Positions 1 through 6,799 of a stretch of DNA of 13,721 bases are shown here, one piece after another. The stretch comes from Bordetella parapertussis (lineage in GTDB: Bacteria > Pseudomonadota > Gammaproteobacteria > Burkholderiales > Burkholderiaceae_B): contig CAMEAW010000065.1 in assembly GCA_945911685.1 (NCBI GenBank), forward strand, positions 1-13,721, in the 5' to 3' direction. A program made the translations under genes and the position numbers. A model generated the notes under the pieces. The model had not been told where the DNA came from. It did not search any database and was given only the letters and a program-made list of their open reading frames with translations. Numbering within the stretch: position 1 is the first letter of the stretch; every line of letters starts with the position of its first letter.

Positions 1-810
1 TTCAAGCGGCCGGGCCACAGCGCCTTTAAATACATGACGCTTGGTGTCTTGTTTGTGAACGTGTCGATTGGTGGCGTCTTAAGCGCTTATGCAGCCCCGC
101 CGGTGCTGATGGTGGCACAAACGTTTGGCTGGGATTCTACCTACATGCTGACGCACTTCGGTTGGCGCGCTGTCTTGGCCGTGTCCTTTAATGCCCTTAT
201 TTTGACCATCATTAATCGTAAAGCGTTGGCCAGCGGCGAGGTTGAAACACATCGCGGTGTCACGCAAGATGCCCCCGTAAACGTGCCACCATTAACTATT
301 TTGATCCACATTGCGTTCTTGGTTGGCATCGTTGTCTTTGCCCACCACCCCGCGGTCTTTATGGGGCTGTTAGTGTTATTCATTGGCTTTTGCCACGCCT
401 ACAAGCGCTTTCAGTCGCCCTTGATGCTCAAAGAAGGCTTGATGGTTGGCTTCTTTTTAGCCGGACTGGTGCTGCTTGGGACTTTGCAAAAGTGGTGGTT
501 GCAAGATTTATTAGGCAGCTTGTCGCCCGTCGTTTTGTTTTGGGGGGCAACCGCGCTCACGGCCATCACCGATAATGCGGCCTTAACGTATTTGGGCTCG
601 CTGGTCGAGGGTACCTCTGAAGCCTGGCGCTACATGCTGGTGGCCGGTGCAGTTACGGGTGGTGGTTTGACGGTGATTGCCAATGCCCCCAACCCCGCGG
701 GCTTTTCGATTTTGAAATCAACTTTCGATAACGAAACAATTTCACCCGGTCCTTTATTTATCGCCGCTTTAGGCCCCACACTTGTAGCCGCCGCGTTGTT
801 TTTGTATTAG
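1..810 (+). CDS. Putative Na+/H+ antiporter family membrane protein, C-terminal part (5' truncated)
   Basis: The reading frame is open from base 1 (FKRPGHSAFKY precedes the first in-window Met at 34) and ends at a TAA... TAG-type stop at 808-810, so the gene begins upstream and about 269 C-terminal residues are visible. The protein is strongly hydrophobic, with about seven likely membrane segments. Examples are the stretches near window residues 15-35, 55-75, 108-130, 150-170 and 245-265. Glycine- and asparagine-rich inter-helix motifs such as TAITDNAALTYLG and IANAPNPAGF resemble the putative Na+/H+ antiporter family (PF07399 type) of proteobacteria. The expected role is cation/proton exchange in the inner membrane; ion specificity cannot be read from sequence. 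The amidase gene starts 33 nt downstream on the same strand, so co-transcription is possible. Family assignment is from memory of motif patterns and is moderately secure. Confidence 0.7.
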   Translation, partial: FKRPGHSAFKYMTLGVLFVNVSIGGVLSAYAAPPVLMVAQTFGWDSTYMLTHFGWRAVLAVSFNALILTIINRKALASGEVETHRGVTQDAPVNVPPLTILIHIAFLVGIVVFAHHPAVFMGLLVLFIGFCHAYKRFQSPLMLKEGLMVGFFLAGLVLLGTLQKWWLQDLLGSLSPVVLFWGATALTAITDNAALTYLGSLVEGTSEAWRYMLVAGAVTGGGLTVIANAPNPAGFSILKSTFDNETISPGPLFIAALGPTLVAAALFLY

Positions 811-843
811 TGTTTAAGTTGGTTAATCTCAGAGCACCCCATC

Positions 844-2259
844 ATGTCAGATCTCGCCTTCTCTACCCTTACCGAACTCGCGCAAGGCTTGCGCAACAAA
901 CAATTTAGCTCTGTAGAGCTTGCGCAAGAATATTTGACGCGTATCGACAAAGGCAACAAAGAGCTACACGCCTATGTCAGCGTCGATTCAAACAGCGTGC
1001 TGGCGCAAGCCCGTGCCGCCGATGCGCGTCGCGCGTCGGGGTATAGCTTAAGTGTTTTAGATGGCGTGCCCATCGCGGCCAAAGATTTGTGCGATATCGA
1101 AGGCCAAATCACCACTGGTGGCTCGCAAGATTGGTTAACACGTCGCAGTACCACTACTTGCACAGCCGTCGAGCGTCTGTTGCGGGCCGGCATGATCAAT
1201 CTGGGTAAAACCCACATGGTTGAATTTGCCTTTGGCGGCTGGGGTACCAACCCAGTCATGGGTACTCCTAAAAATCCTTGGGATTTGACGACCCATCGCG
1301 TACCAGGCGGGTCTTCAAGTGGCTCTGGCGTGGCGGTGGCGGCAGCCTTGGCCCCCGCCGCTTTAGGGTCAGATACCGGTGGCTCAGTGCGTATCCCCGC
1401 TGCGTTAAACGGCATTACAGGCTTAAAAACCACCCGTGGTTTGATCAGTTTGCATGGCGCCCTCGCTTTGTCGGGCACCTTGGATTCGATCGGCCCCATG
1501 ACGCGCGATATGCAAGACTCGGCGATCCTCACTGAACTGATGGCTGGCGCCGATCCGCTTGATCCAACAAGCTGTGGCCACCCCCTGTTTCAGTGGCAGG
1601 CGCCGCCCGAGGGCGCCAAGCCTTTGCAAGGGATTCGTATTGCGCTGTTCCCCGAGGCGCAATATCCGATCCCAGTCGGTGCCGATATCAAGCGTATTCT
1701 TGAAGACACACGCCGTGTACTGGTTGAGCTTGGCGCGCAAATCATTGACAAGCCGTTTCCGTTCGACTTTAACGACATGATGGTGCGCAATGGTTACATT
1801 ACCGCTGCAGAGGCTTATGCGATTCATCGTGCCTACATTGATGATGCCGCGCGTCCGTTTGGCGAATTTGTGCGCAAGCGTGTGCAATCGGGCCGCAATA
1901 TTTCTGCAGCAGATTACATTGATGCCATGGCCGACCACCGCCGCACCACGGCCGCCTGGACAAACTGGATGAGCAATGTTGACGCGCTGCTTTCACCCTG
2001 TGTGCCGATGGGGGCGTGCCCCCTGACCGAGGTTAACGAGTCAAAAACTCCAACGTCCGCCTTTACGCGTGCAGGCAACTATATGGGCACCACAGGTGTT
2101 TCGTTACCCGCCGGTTTTGCCGACAACGGGATGCCTGTGGGGGTGCAGTTGCTAGGCAAGCCCTTTGACGATGCCACCATGATCAAGATCGGGATCGCTT
2201 TTCAGCGCGTGACTAAATTTCACTTGGCCCGCCCTGATTTGAAAAAATTGGGTTTGTAA
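844..2259 (+). CDS. Amidase signature family hydrolase
   Basis: This 471-residue protein has the full amidase-signature core. Lys80 lies in DGVPIAAKD, the glycine/serine motif PGGSSSGSG spans 154-162 (cis-Ser157), and the nucleophile Ser181 lies in GSDTGGSVRIPAA. The 24-residue spacing between the two serines matches FAAH and GatA. These residues form the Ser-cisSer-Lys triad that hydrolyses amide bonds, probably in the cytoplasm since no signal peptide is seen. The C-terminal segment LPAGFADNGMPVGVQLLG is also typical. Length is normal for a stand-alone amidase. No gatC or gatB lies nearby, so a general amidase (amide, amino-acid amide or urea-derivative substrate) is more likely than the GatCAB subunit GatA. 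The ATG at 844 follows CACCCCATC with only a weak purine run, so the ribosome binding site is poor. The true substrate is unknown. Confidence 0.9.
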   Translation: MSDLAFSTLTELAQGLRNKQFSSVELAQEYLTRIDKGNKELHAYVSVDSNSVLAQARAADARRASGYSLSVLDGVPIAAKDLCDIEGQITTGGSQDWLTRRSTTTCTAVERLLRAGMINLGKTHMVEFAFGGWGTNPVMGTPKNPWDLTTHRVPGGSSSGSGVAVAAALAPAALGSDTGGSVRIPAALNGITGLKTTRGLISLHGALALSGTLDSIGPMTRDMQDSAILTELMAGADPLDPTSCGHPLFQWQAPPEGAKPLQGIRIALFPEAQYPIPVGADIKRILEDTRRVLVELGAQIIDKPFPFDFNDMMVRNGYITAAEAYAIHRAYIDDAARPFGEFVRKRVQSGRNISAADYIDAMADHRRTTAAWTNWMSNVDALLSPCVPMGACPLTEVNESKTPTSAFTRAGNYMGTTGVSLPAGFADNGMPVGVQLLGKPFDDATMIKIGIAFQRVTKFHLARPDLKKLGL

Positions 2260-2308
2260 GCGTCAGCGAAATATTACTTAGTTCCTTCGGCCTATAACGG
2301 GTCGAAAA

Positions 2309-2344
2309 GGCCCCAAAGCTGGTTTATTGAGCCGTTTTGGGGCC
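2309..2344 (+). terminator. Hairpin after the amidase gene, possible terminator
   Basis: GGCCCCAAA at 2309-2317 is perfectly complementary to TTTGGGGCC at 2336-2344, and GCT/AGC can pair within the 18-nt loop. It lies 50 bases past the amidase stop and 126 bases before fmdB, where a terminator would be expected. On the plus strand the stem is followed by CGCTTCTCC rather than a T-run. On the minus strand it is followed by TTTT. It is therefore a weak intrinsic terminator for the plus strand, or a bidirectional one. The rest of 2260-2470 holds no gene. Confidence 0.45.
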
Positions 2345-2412
2345 GCTTCTCCTTCAGAGCCATCGAGTGTTAGTAAAAACCCGTTAAAATCAAAGGCTTT
2401 CCTTTTGGTTTC

Positions 2413-2441
2413 AGTACTTTCTTTTCGGCGTTAGTACTTTC
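2413..2441. repeat. AGTACTTTC direct repeat upstream of fmdB
   Basis: The 9-mer AGTACTTTC occurs at 2413-2421 and again at 2433-2441, exactly 20 bp apart, in the leader 30-58 bases before the fmdB start. The spacing of about two helical turns could place two protein sites on one DNA face, or it may be a small duplication. No convincing -35/-10 pair was found here. Confidence 0.4.
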
Positions 2442-2470
2442 CCACTTATCCAGTATTCAAGAAGTTTATC

Positions 2471-2989
2471 GTGCCAATCTACGCTTATAAATGTTCAGCC
2501 TGTGGTCATGCTGAAGACAAACTGCAAAAAATCTCTGACGCGCCGCTCACCGTGTGCACACAGTGCGGTCAGTCGACGTTTGAAAAACAAGTTACCGCTG
2601 CCGGCTTTCAATTAAAAGGCTCGGGGTGGTATGTCACCGACTTTCGTAGCAACGGTAGCGGCGGCGCTAAAACCAGCGAAGCTGCTGTGCCCGTCGCTGG
2701 CTCTGAGGCCGCTGCGGGTGGTTCAGCCGCCTCGGGTGGTGATGCTAAAGCGGGCTCAAGCGACTCGTCTGGCAGCCAGTCTGGTGCACCGTCTGATAGC
2801 TCGGGCAGCAAGTCTGCTAGCGGCTCGTCAAGCGGCAATTCAAATAGCAACTCAAATAGCAATTCAAGCAGCTCTTCAAGCAGCAACTCAAGCGCAGCGT
2901 CTTCAAGTGGTTCTGGCGCAACGAGTTCGGGTAATAGCGGCTCGTCTTCTTCGGGCGGGTCGTCAAACAACTCGTCTGGTAATACTTGA
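2471..2989 (+). CDS. FmdB-family zinc ribbon protein with long Ser/Gly/Asn-rich tail
   Basis: The N-terminal 55 residues are the FmdB-type putative regulatory zinc ribbon. The start MPIYAYKC, Cys8-X2-Cys11 and Cys29-X2-Cys32 form a four-cysteine metal site, followed by the family-typical GSGWYVTDF near 51-59. From about residue 60 to 172 the chain is low complexity, dominated by Ser, Gly, Ala and Asn. Family members are usually near 70-115 residues, so the tail is unusually long. FmdB proteins are often annotated as regulators, but their molecular role is not well established. Translation starts at GTG 2471, after a modest purine-rich site AAGAAG at 2459-2464. The gene precedes DUF502 and aspS, a conserved betaproteobacterial order. 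The zinc-ribbon call is secure; the function is not. Confidence 0.88.
   Translation: MPIYAYKCSACGHAEDKLQKISDAPLTVCTQCGQSTFEKQVTAAGFQLKGSGWYVTDFRSNGSGGAKTSEAAVPVAGSEAAAGGSAASGGDAKAGSSDSSGSQSGAPSDSSGSKSASGSSSGNSNSNSNSNSSSSSSSNSSAASSSGSGATSSGNSGSSSSGGSSNNSSGNT
2837..2896 (+). repeat. Five degenerate 12-bp tandem repeats in the fmdB tail
   Basis: Units begin at 2837, 2849, 2861, 2873 and 2885 and follow the pattern AAYTCAARYAGC with point changes. They encode the Asn-Ser/Ser-Ser tetrapeptides of the FmdB tail. The nucleotide repeats are close enough to suggest recent replication slippage rather than only amino-acid bias. Confidence 0.7.
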
Positions 2990-3008
2990 GCGCTAAGCTA
3001 ATGACATA

Positions 3009-3024
3009 GCGACCCGCGGGTCGC
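3009..3024. other. Perfect 16-bp palindrome between fmdB and the DUF502 gene
   Basis: GCGACCCGCGGGTCGC is its own reverse complement. It lies 20 bases after the fmdB stop. In RNA it could fold as a 6-bp stem with a CGCG loop. It is followed by CCTTAACC with no T-run, so it is a poor intrinsic terminator. An operator or a processing/stability hairpin is possible. Confidence 0.4.
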
Positions 3025-3028
3025 CCTT

Positions 3029-3094
3029 AACCGAAACGGCAACCGCTTTAAAAATATTAACCGCTTGAAATATCAACCGTAACCTTCAACGCTT
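3029..3094. repeat. AACCGCTT repeat cluster in the DUF502 leader
   Basis: AACCGCTT occurs at 3041-3048 and 3059-3066, 18 bp apart. Shorter or variant copies lie at 3029 (AACCG), 3075 (AACCG) and 3088 (AACGCTT). The intervening DNA is AT-rich. It may be a binding-site array or a product of local duplication. No clear promoter hexamers or strong ribosome binding site could be assigned between here and the DUF502 start at 3146. Confidence 0.4.
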
Positions 3095-3145
3095 AAACCC
3101 TCCGCGCCGACGCGCGGCAAGAAAGATAACTTTTTTGATCCTAAT

Positions 3146-3952
3146 ATGCGATTTCTAAAAAAGTACTTCGTCACTGGTTTACTGATTTGGGTGCCTGTCG
3201 TCATTACGATCTGGGTGCTCGGCCTAGTGGTCAACACGCTCGAAAGCGTGGTGCCTAGCTTTTTGTCGCCCCAAGCTTTATTCGGCTTTGAAATCCCGGG
3301 CTTCAGGGTTGCCTTGGTGTTGGCGGTGTTGCTGGCGACTGGCATGTTTGCTGCCAATTTCTTGGGCCGTGGCATCTTAAAGTATTCCGAAAAAGTCTTG
3401 GGTCGCATCCCACTGGTCCGGTCAATCTATCAGTCGGTTAAGCAGGTCAGCGATACCTTGCTTGCGCCCAATGGTCAGGCTTTCAGGCAAGCAGTGCTGG
3501 TGCAATATCCACGGGCGGGCTGTTATACCGTTGCCCTGTTAACGGGTGCCCCCAGCGGCGAAGTGGCCGAACACCTGCAGGGTGATTACGTGAGCGTGTA
3601 CGTGCCCACCACGCCAAATCCAACGTCTGGTTTCTTTTTGATTATGTCGCGCAGCGAAGTCGTGCCGCTCAATATGTCGGTCGATGCTGCGCTGAAATAT
3701 ATTGTGTCGATGGGCGTTGTTGCGCCTCCCGCTGGCCCGATACTGAATGCCGTCGATGCTGCAGCCCAAGGTGCTGTCACTCAACGTGCTTCAGCCCAAG
3801 GTGCTGCAATACAAGGTGCTGCAATACAAGGTGCATCAGAGCAAGCTCAACGCAGTACAGCGGGTTCCGTTAGCCAAACGACCGCCGTATCACCCGCTTT
3901 ATCAAGTGGCGACGCCAACGCGCCTGCCACGCCTTCTCGTTCGTCCGATTAA
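3146..3952 (+). CDS. DUF502 family membrane protein with repetitive C-terminal tail
   Basis: The first 200 residues match the DUF502 family, which is related to plant LIKE-COV proteins. A short basic N-terminus MRFLKKY is followed by a membrane helix at about 9-29 and a second at about 53-73. Then come the family-typical stretch LGRIPLVRSIYQSVKQVSDTL and the segment PTTPNPTSGFFLIM. It is an inner-membrane protein of unknown molecular function. From about residue 204 the protein carries six pentapeptide repeats of the GAAIQ type, then a Ser/Thr/Ala-rich end, giving 268 residues where relatives usually end near 205-225. No good ribosome binding site precedes ATG 3146. It sits between fmdB and aspS, its usual position in betaproteobacteria. 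The start is supported by the normal N-terminal motif. Confidence 0.88.
   Translation: MRFLKKYFVTGLLIWVPVVITIWVLGLVVNTLESVVPSFLSPQALFGFEIPGFRVALVLAVLLATGMFAANFLGRGILKYSEKVLGRIPLVRSIYQSVKQVSDTLLAPNGQAFRQAVLVQYPRAGCYTVALLTGAPSGEVAEHLQGDYVSVYVPTTPNPTSGFFLIMSRSEVVPLNMSVDAALKYIVSMGVVAPPAGPILNAVDAAAQGAVTQRASAQGAAIQGAAIQGASEQAQRSTAGSVSQTTAVSPALSSGDANAPATPSRSSD
3755..3844 (+). repeat. Six in-frame 15-bp tandem repeats in the DUF502 gene
   Basis: Units start at 3755, 3770, 3785, 3800, 3815 and 3830 and encode DAAAQ, GAVTQ, RASAQ, GAAIQ, GAAIQ and GASEQ. The fourth and fifth units are identical at the nucleotide level, which points to a recent duplication. The unit length is a multiple of three, so changes in copy number would keep the frame. 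Confidence 0.85.
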
Positions 3953-3958
3953 TTTTTA

Positions 3959-3989
3959 TTGTCAGATCTGTTTGTCAGATCTTTTGGAG
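3959..3989 (+). promoter_or_regulatory. aspS leader: 11-bp direct repeat/hairpin and ribosome binding site
   Basis: TTGTCAGATCT occurs at 3959-3969 and 3972-3982. Because AGATCT is self-complementary, the two copies (3964-3969 and 3977-3982) can also pair as a 6-bp stem with a 7-nt loop. This stem ends three bases before GGAG at 3986-3989, the ribosome binding site for ATG 3995 (5-nt spacer). The hairpin could modulate aspS translation, but that is inference. Confidence 0.5.
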
Positions 3990-3994
3990 TTTGC

Positions 3995-5788
3995 ATGCGT
4001 ACCTGCTACACCGGCCAGGTTTGTAAAGACCACTTAGGTCAAACCGTTACGTTGTTTGGTTGGGTACACCGCCGCCGCGACCACGGTGGGGTGATCTTTA
4101 TCGATATGCGCGATCGCGCCGGCTTGGCTCAGATCGTGTTCGATCCCGATAACGTCGAAGGTTTCGCAATCGCCGAGCGTTTACGTAACGAGTTTTGCAT
4201 CCGCATTACGGGTTTGGTGCGCGAGCGCCCGGCCGGCACCACCAATAAAGACCTTGCCTCAGGCGAGATCGAAATCCTCTGCCGCGAAGTCGAAATCCTG
4301 AACCCTTCGGTTACGCCGCCGTTTCAACTCGACGACGAAAACTTGTCTGAAACTACACGCCTGACGCATCGCGTGCTTGATCTGCGCCGCGGTCAAATGC
4401 AACGCAACATGATGTTGCGTTATCGCGTGTCGATCGAAGTACGTAAGTTTTTAGATGGCTTGGGCTTTATCGATATCGAAACCCCCATGCTCACCAAGAG
4501 CACGCCCGAAGGTGCACGTGATTACCTTGTGCCCTCACGCGTAAACGCAGGTGAATTTTTTGCCTTGCCGCAATCGCCACAGCTGTTTAAACAGATGTTG
4601 ATGGTGTCGGGGTTCGATCGCTACTATCAAATCACCAAATGTTTTCGTGACGAAGATTTGCGCGCTGATCGTCAGCCCGAATTTACCCAAATCGATTGCG
4701 AAACTTCGTTTTTGAACGAAATCGAAATCCGCGCGATCTTTGAAGACATGATCCGTCACGTCTTCAAAGCCGTGCAAAACGTTGAGCTCGCCAATCCGTT
4801 TCCGATCATGCCTTACAACGAAGCGATGCGCTTGTACGGTTCAGACAAACCTGATCTGCGCGTCAAACTCGAATTCACAGACTTGACTGACGTCATGAAA
4901 GACGTTGACTTCAAAGTGTTTGCCCAAGCTGCCACCACCGAAGGTAGTCGCGTCGTGGGCTTGCGCGTGCCAAAAGGTGGCATCATTTCGCGCAGCGAGA
5001 TCGACAGCTACACCAAGTTTGTATCGATCTATGGCGCAAAAGGGTTGGCTTGGATCAAAGTCAACGAAGTGGCCAAAGGCCGTGATGGCTTGCAGTCACC
5101 AATCGTTAAAAATCTGCACGATGCCGCGCTCGCCGAAATGATCAAGCGTACCGGTGCGCAAGATGGCGATCTGATTTTCTTTGGCGCCGATCGCGCCAAG
5201 GTTGTTAACGACGCCATCGGCGCGTTGCGCGTCAAAATCGGTCATAGCGAGTTTGGGCGCACCAACGATTTGTTTGAAGCTGTCTGGAAACCACTCTGGG
5301 TGGTTGATTTTCCGATGTTCGAATACGACGAAGAGGCCGATCGCTACGTGGCCGCGCACCATCCTTTTACCAGCCCCAAAGATGGCCACGAAGATCTGCT
5401 CAGCACCGACCCATCAAAGGCAACCGCTAAAGCCTATGACATGGTGCTTAATGGTTGGGAGATCGGTGGCGGTTCAGTGCGTATTCATCGCGAAGAAATC
5501 CAGAGCAAAGTGTTTCGTGCACTGAAGATTGACGCTGAAGAAGCACAACTCAAGTTTGGTTTCTTGCTCGACGCCTTGCAGTATGGCGCGCCACCTCACG
5601 GTGGTATCGCCTTCGGCTTGGATCGTATCGTCACCATGATGACCGGTGCCGAGTCGATTCGCGATGTGATTGCGTTTCCAAAAACGCAGCGCGCACAGTG
5701 CTTGCTGACACAAGCGCCGTCGCCTGTTGACGAAAAGCAGTTGCGCGAGCTTCATATCCGTTTGCGTCAGCCCGAGGTTAAGGCGTAA
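3995..5788 (+). CDS. aspS: Aspartyl-tRNA synthetase, probably nondiscriminating (Asp/Asn) type
   Basis: This class II synthetase of 597 residues charges tRNA(Asp) with aspartate in the cytoplasm. The N-terminus MRTCYTGQV and the OB-fold anticodon-binding segment [20 protein letters not shown] are characteristic. Motif 2 is visible as [23 protein letters not shown] in a split form ([19 protein letters not shown]). Motif 3 is [14 protein letters not shown] near the C-terminus, and the bacterial GAD insertion domain lies between. ATG 3995 is chosen over an in-frame TTG at 3959 because it has GGAG five bases upstream and gives the canonical N-terminus. His30 and Gly81 occupy the positions linked to relaxed tRNA recognition in Pseudomonas AspRS, where E. 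coli has Leu30. The enzyme therefore probably also makes Asp-tRNA(Asn) for GatCAB. It follows the DUF502 gene by 42 nt. Confidence 0.97.
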   Translation: MRTCYTGQVCKDHLGQTVTLFGWVHRRRDHGGVIFIDMRDRAGLAQIVFDPDNVEGFAIAERLRNEFCIRITGLVRERPAGTTNKDLASGEIEILCREVEILNPSVTPPFQLDDENLSETTRLTHRVLDLRRGQMQRNMMLRYRVSIEVRKFLDGLGFIDIETPMLTKSTPEGARDYLVPSRVNAGEFFALPQSPQLFKQMLMVSGFDRYYQITKCFRDEDLRADRQPEFTQIDCETSFLNEIEIRAIFEDMIRHVFKAVQNVELANPFPIMPYNEAMRLYGSDKPDLRVKLEFTDLTDVMKDVDFKVFAQAATTEGSRVVGLRVPKGGIISRSEIDSYTKFVSIYGAKGLAWIKVNEVAKGRDGLQSPIVKNLHDAALAEMIKRTGAQDGDLIFFGADRAKVVNDAIGALRVKIGHSEFGRTNDLFEAVWKPLWVVDFPMFEYDEEADRYVAAHHPFTSPKDGHEDLLSTDPSKATAKAYDMVLNGWEIGGGSVRIHREEIQSKVFRALKIDAEEAQLKFGFLLDALQYGAPPHGGIAFGLDRIVTMMTGAESIRDVIAFPKTQRAQCLLTQAPSPVDEKQLRELHIRLRQPEVKA

Positions 5789-5803
5789 GCAGCATCGACC
5801 AAC

Positions 5804-6679
5804 ATGTCGTTGCTTCGAGTTGTCAGCTATAACATCCACAAGGGCCGCTCACTTTCAGGGCGCGACTCAATGGTGGATTTGCGACTCGGCTTGCATGGCC
5901 TGCGACCTGATCTATTGTTTTTGCAAGAAGTGCAAGGGCGCAACGACCGCCACGGTCGTTTGCACGCGCAACACGAGTCGTTGGCGGCAGCCTTGCATAT
6001 GGACGTTGCCTACGGCTGTAACGCCATCAAAAGCCAAAGCGATCACGGCAATGCTTTGCTATCGCGGCATTCAATTGTTAGCTTTGAAAATCAAGATATT
6101 TCAGATCACCGCCTAGAGCAGCGCGGCTTGTTGCACGGCGTGATTAATGTCGGTGGCCGCGAAGTGCATTGCTTTGTCGTGCATTTAGGTTTATTTGCTG
6201 GCGGGCGTGTGCGCCAGATCGAAGTGATGGCCGAGCGTATCAGGCGGATGGTGCCTGACAATGCCCCCATGTTGATCGCAGGCGACTTCAACGATTGGAA
6301 AGATCGTCTCGCCCCCTTGTTTGTGCAGCAACTTGGCGTTTATGAAGTGTTTGCCAATGCGCCGCGCACCCAAGGCGTGATGCCTAAGCTGCGCGAATCG
6401 ATGCACCAACTGCGTGGCGTCTGGCGTGGTGATTCTCCGCTTGAGATTCGGGCAAGCCTCTTTCGCCGCGAGGCGCAGCGCACAAACCAGTTGCCCATGG
6501 CGGGCGCCTATAGTCCGACCCCGCCGCCGCGGACTTTTCCGAGTGCGTTTCCGTGGTTACGCCTTGATCGTATTTATCAACGCGGCTTTGCGGTTCGTAA
6601 TGCCCGCGTGTTGCGTGGCCGGCCGTGGTCGCAGCTATCGGATCACGCGCCGATCTTTGCAGAACTTGAATTGCCTTAA
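5804..6679 (+). CDS. Endonuclease/exonuclease/phosphatase (EEP) family protein
   Basis: The 291-residue protein shows the full set of EEP metal and catalytic motifs: Asn10 in SYNIHKG, Glu42 in LQEVQ, His127 in VVHLG, Asp161 and Asn163 in GDFNDW, Asp255 in LDRIY, and Asp280-His281 in LSDHAP. It should be a Mg2+-dependent phosphodiesterase or phosphatase. No signal peptide is evident. It resembles the YbhP group found next to cardiolipin synthase ClsB, which suggests a link to phospholipid metabolism, but the substrate is unknown. It begins 15 nt after the aspS stop on the same strand, so it is probably co-transcribed. There is no clear ribosome binding site before ATG 5804, so translation may depend on coupling to aspS. 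The gene is complete. Confidence 0.9.
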   Translation: MSLLRVVSYNIHKGRSLSGRDSMVDLRLGLHGLRPDLLFLQEVQGRNDRHGRLHAQHESLAAALHMDVAYGCNAIKSQSDHGNALLSRHSIVSFENQDISDHRLEQRGLLHGVINVGGREVHCFVVHLGLFAGGRVRQIEVMAERIRRMVPDNAPMLIAGDFNDWKDRLAPLFVQQLGVYEVFANAPRTQGVMPKLRESMHQLRGVWRGDSPLEIRASLFRREAQRTNQLPMAGAYSPTPPPRTFPSAFPWLRLDRIYQRGFAVRNARVLRGRPWSQLSDHAPIFAELELP

Positions 6680-6752
6680 TTGAGCGCAGAGCGTTAGACT
6701 TTTCATTCGATTGTGTAGAGTGATGATGTCAGACGAGCGCGGCGATTTAACA

Positions 6753-6779
6753 GCGTTGCTTACTACTGTTAGACAACGC
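6753..6779. terminator. Weak hairpin between convergent EEP and clsB genes
   Basis: GCGTTG at 6753-6758 can pair with CAACGC at 6774-6779 across a 15-nt loop. It lies in the 120-bp gap where the EEP and clsB genes meet tail to tail, so a bidirectional terminator is expected. The stem is short and no T-run follows on either strand, so support is weak. Nothing else was found in 6680-6799. Confidence 0.25.
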
Positions 6780-6799
6780 ACGATTAGTTGTAGCTGTCG

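Noticed and set aside
972..1532. Long minus-strand open frame inside the amidase gene
   Set aside because: The plus strand encodes an intact amidase with all catalytic residues; the antisense product has no recognisable features.
844..2259. GatA subunit of the amidotransferase
   Set aside because: No gatB or gatC adjacent; the general amidase signature does not require that role.
2837..2896. CRISPR-like or satellite array
   Set aside because: The 12-bp units have no spacers, are in frame and encode the FmdB tail.
2608..2970. Long minus-strand open frame rich in Leu, Glu and Pro opposite fmdB
   Set aside because: It is the antisense of the Ser/Gly-rich repeat tail. Its composition follows from the repeats, and the plus frame has the zinc ribbon and a start.
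3959..3994. TTG start for aspS at 3959
   Set aside because: ATG 3995 has GGAG at the right distance and gives the standard AspRS N-terminus; the extra 12 residues come from the leader repeat.
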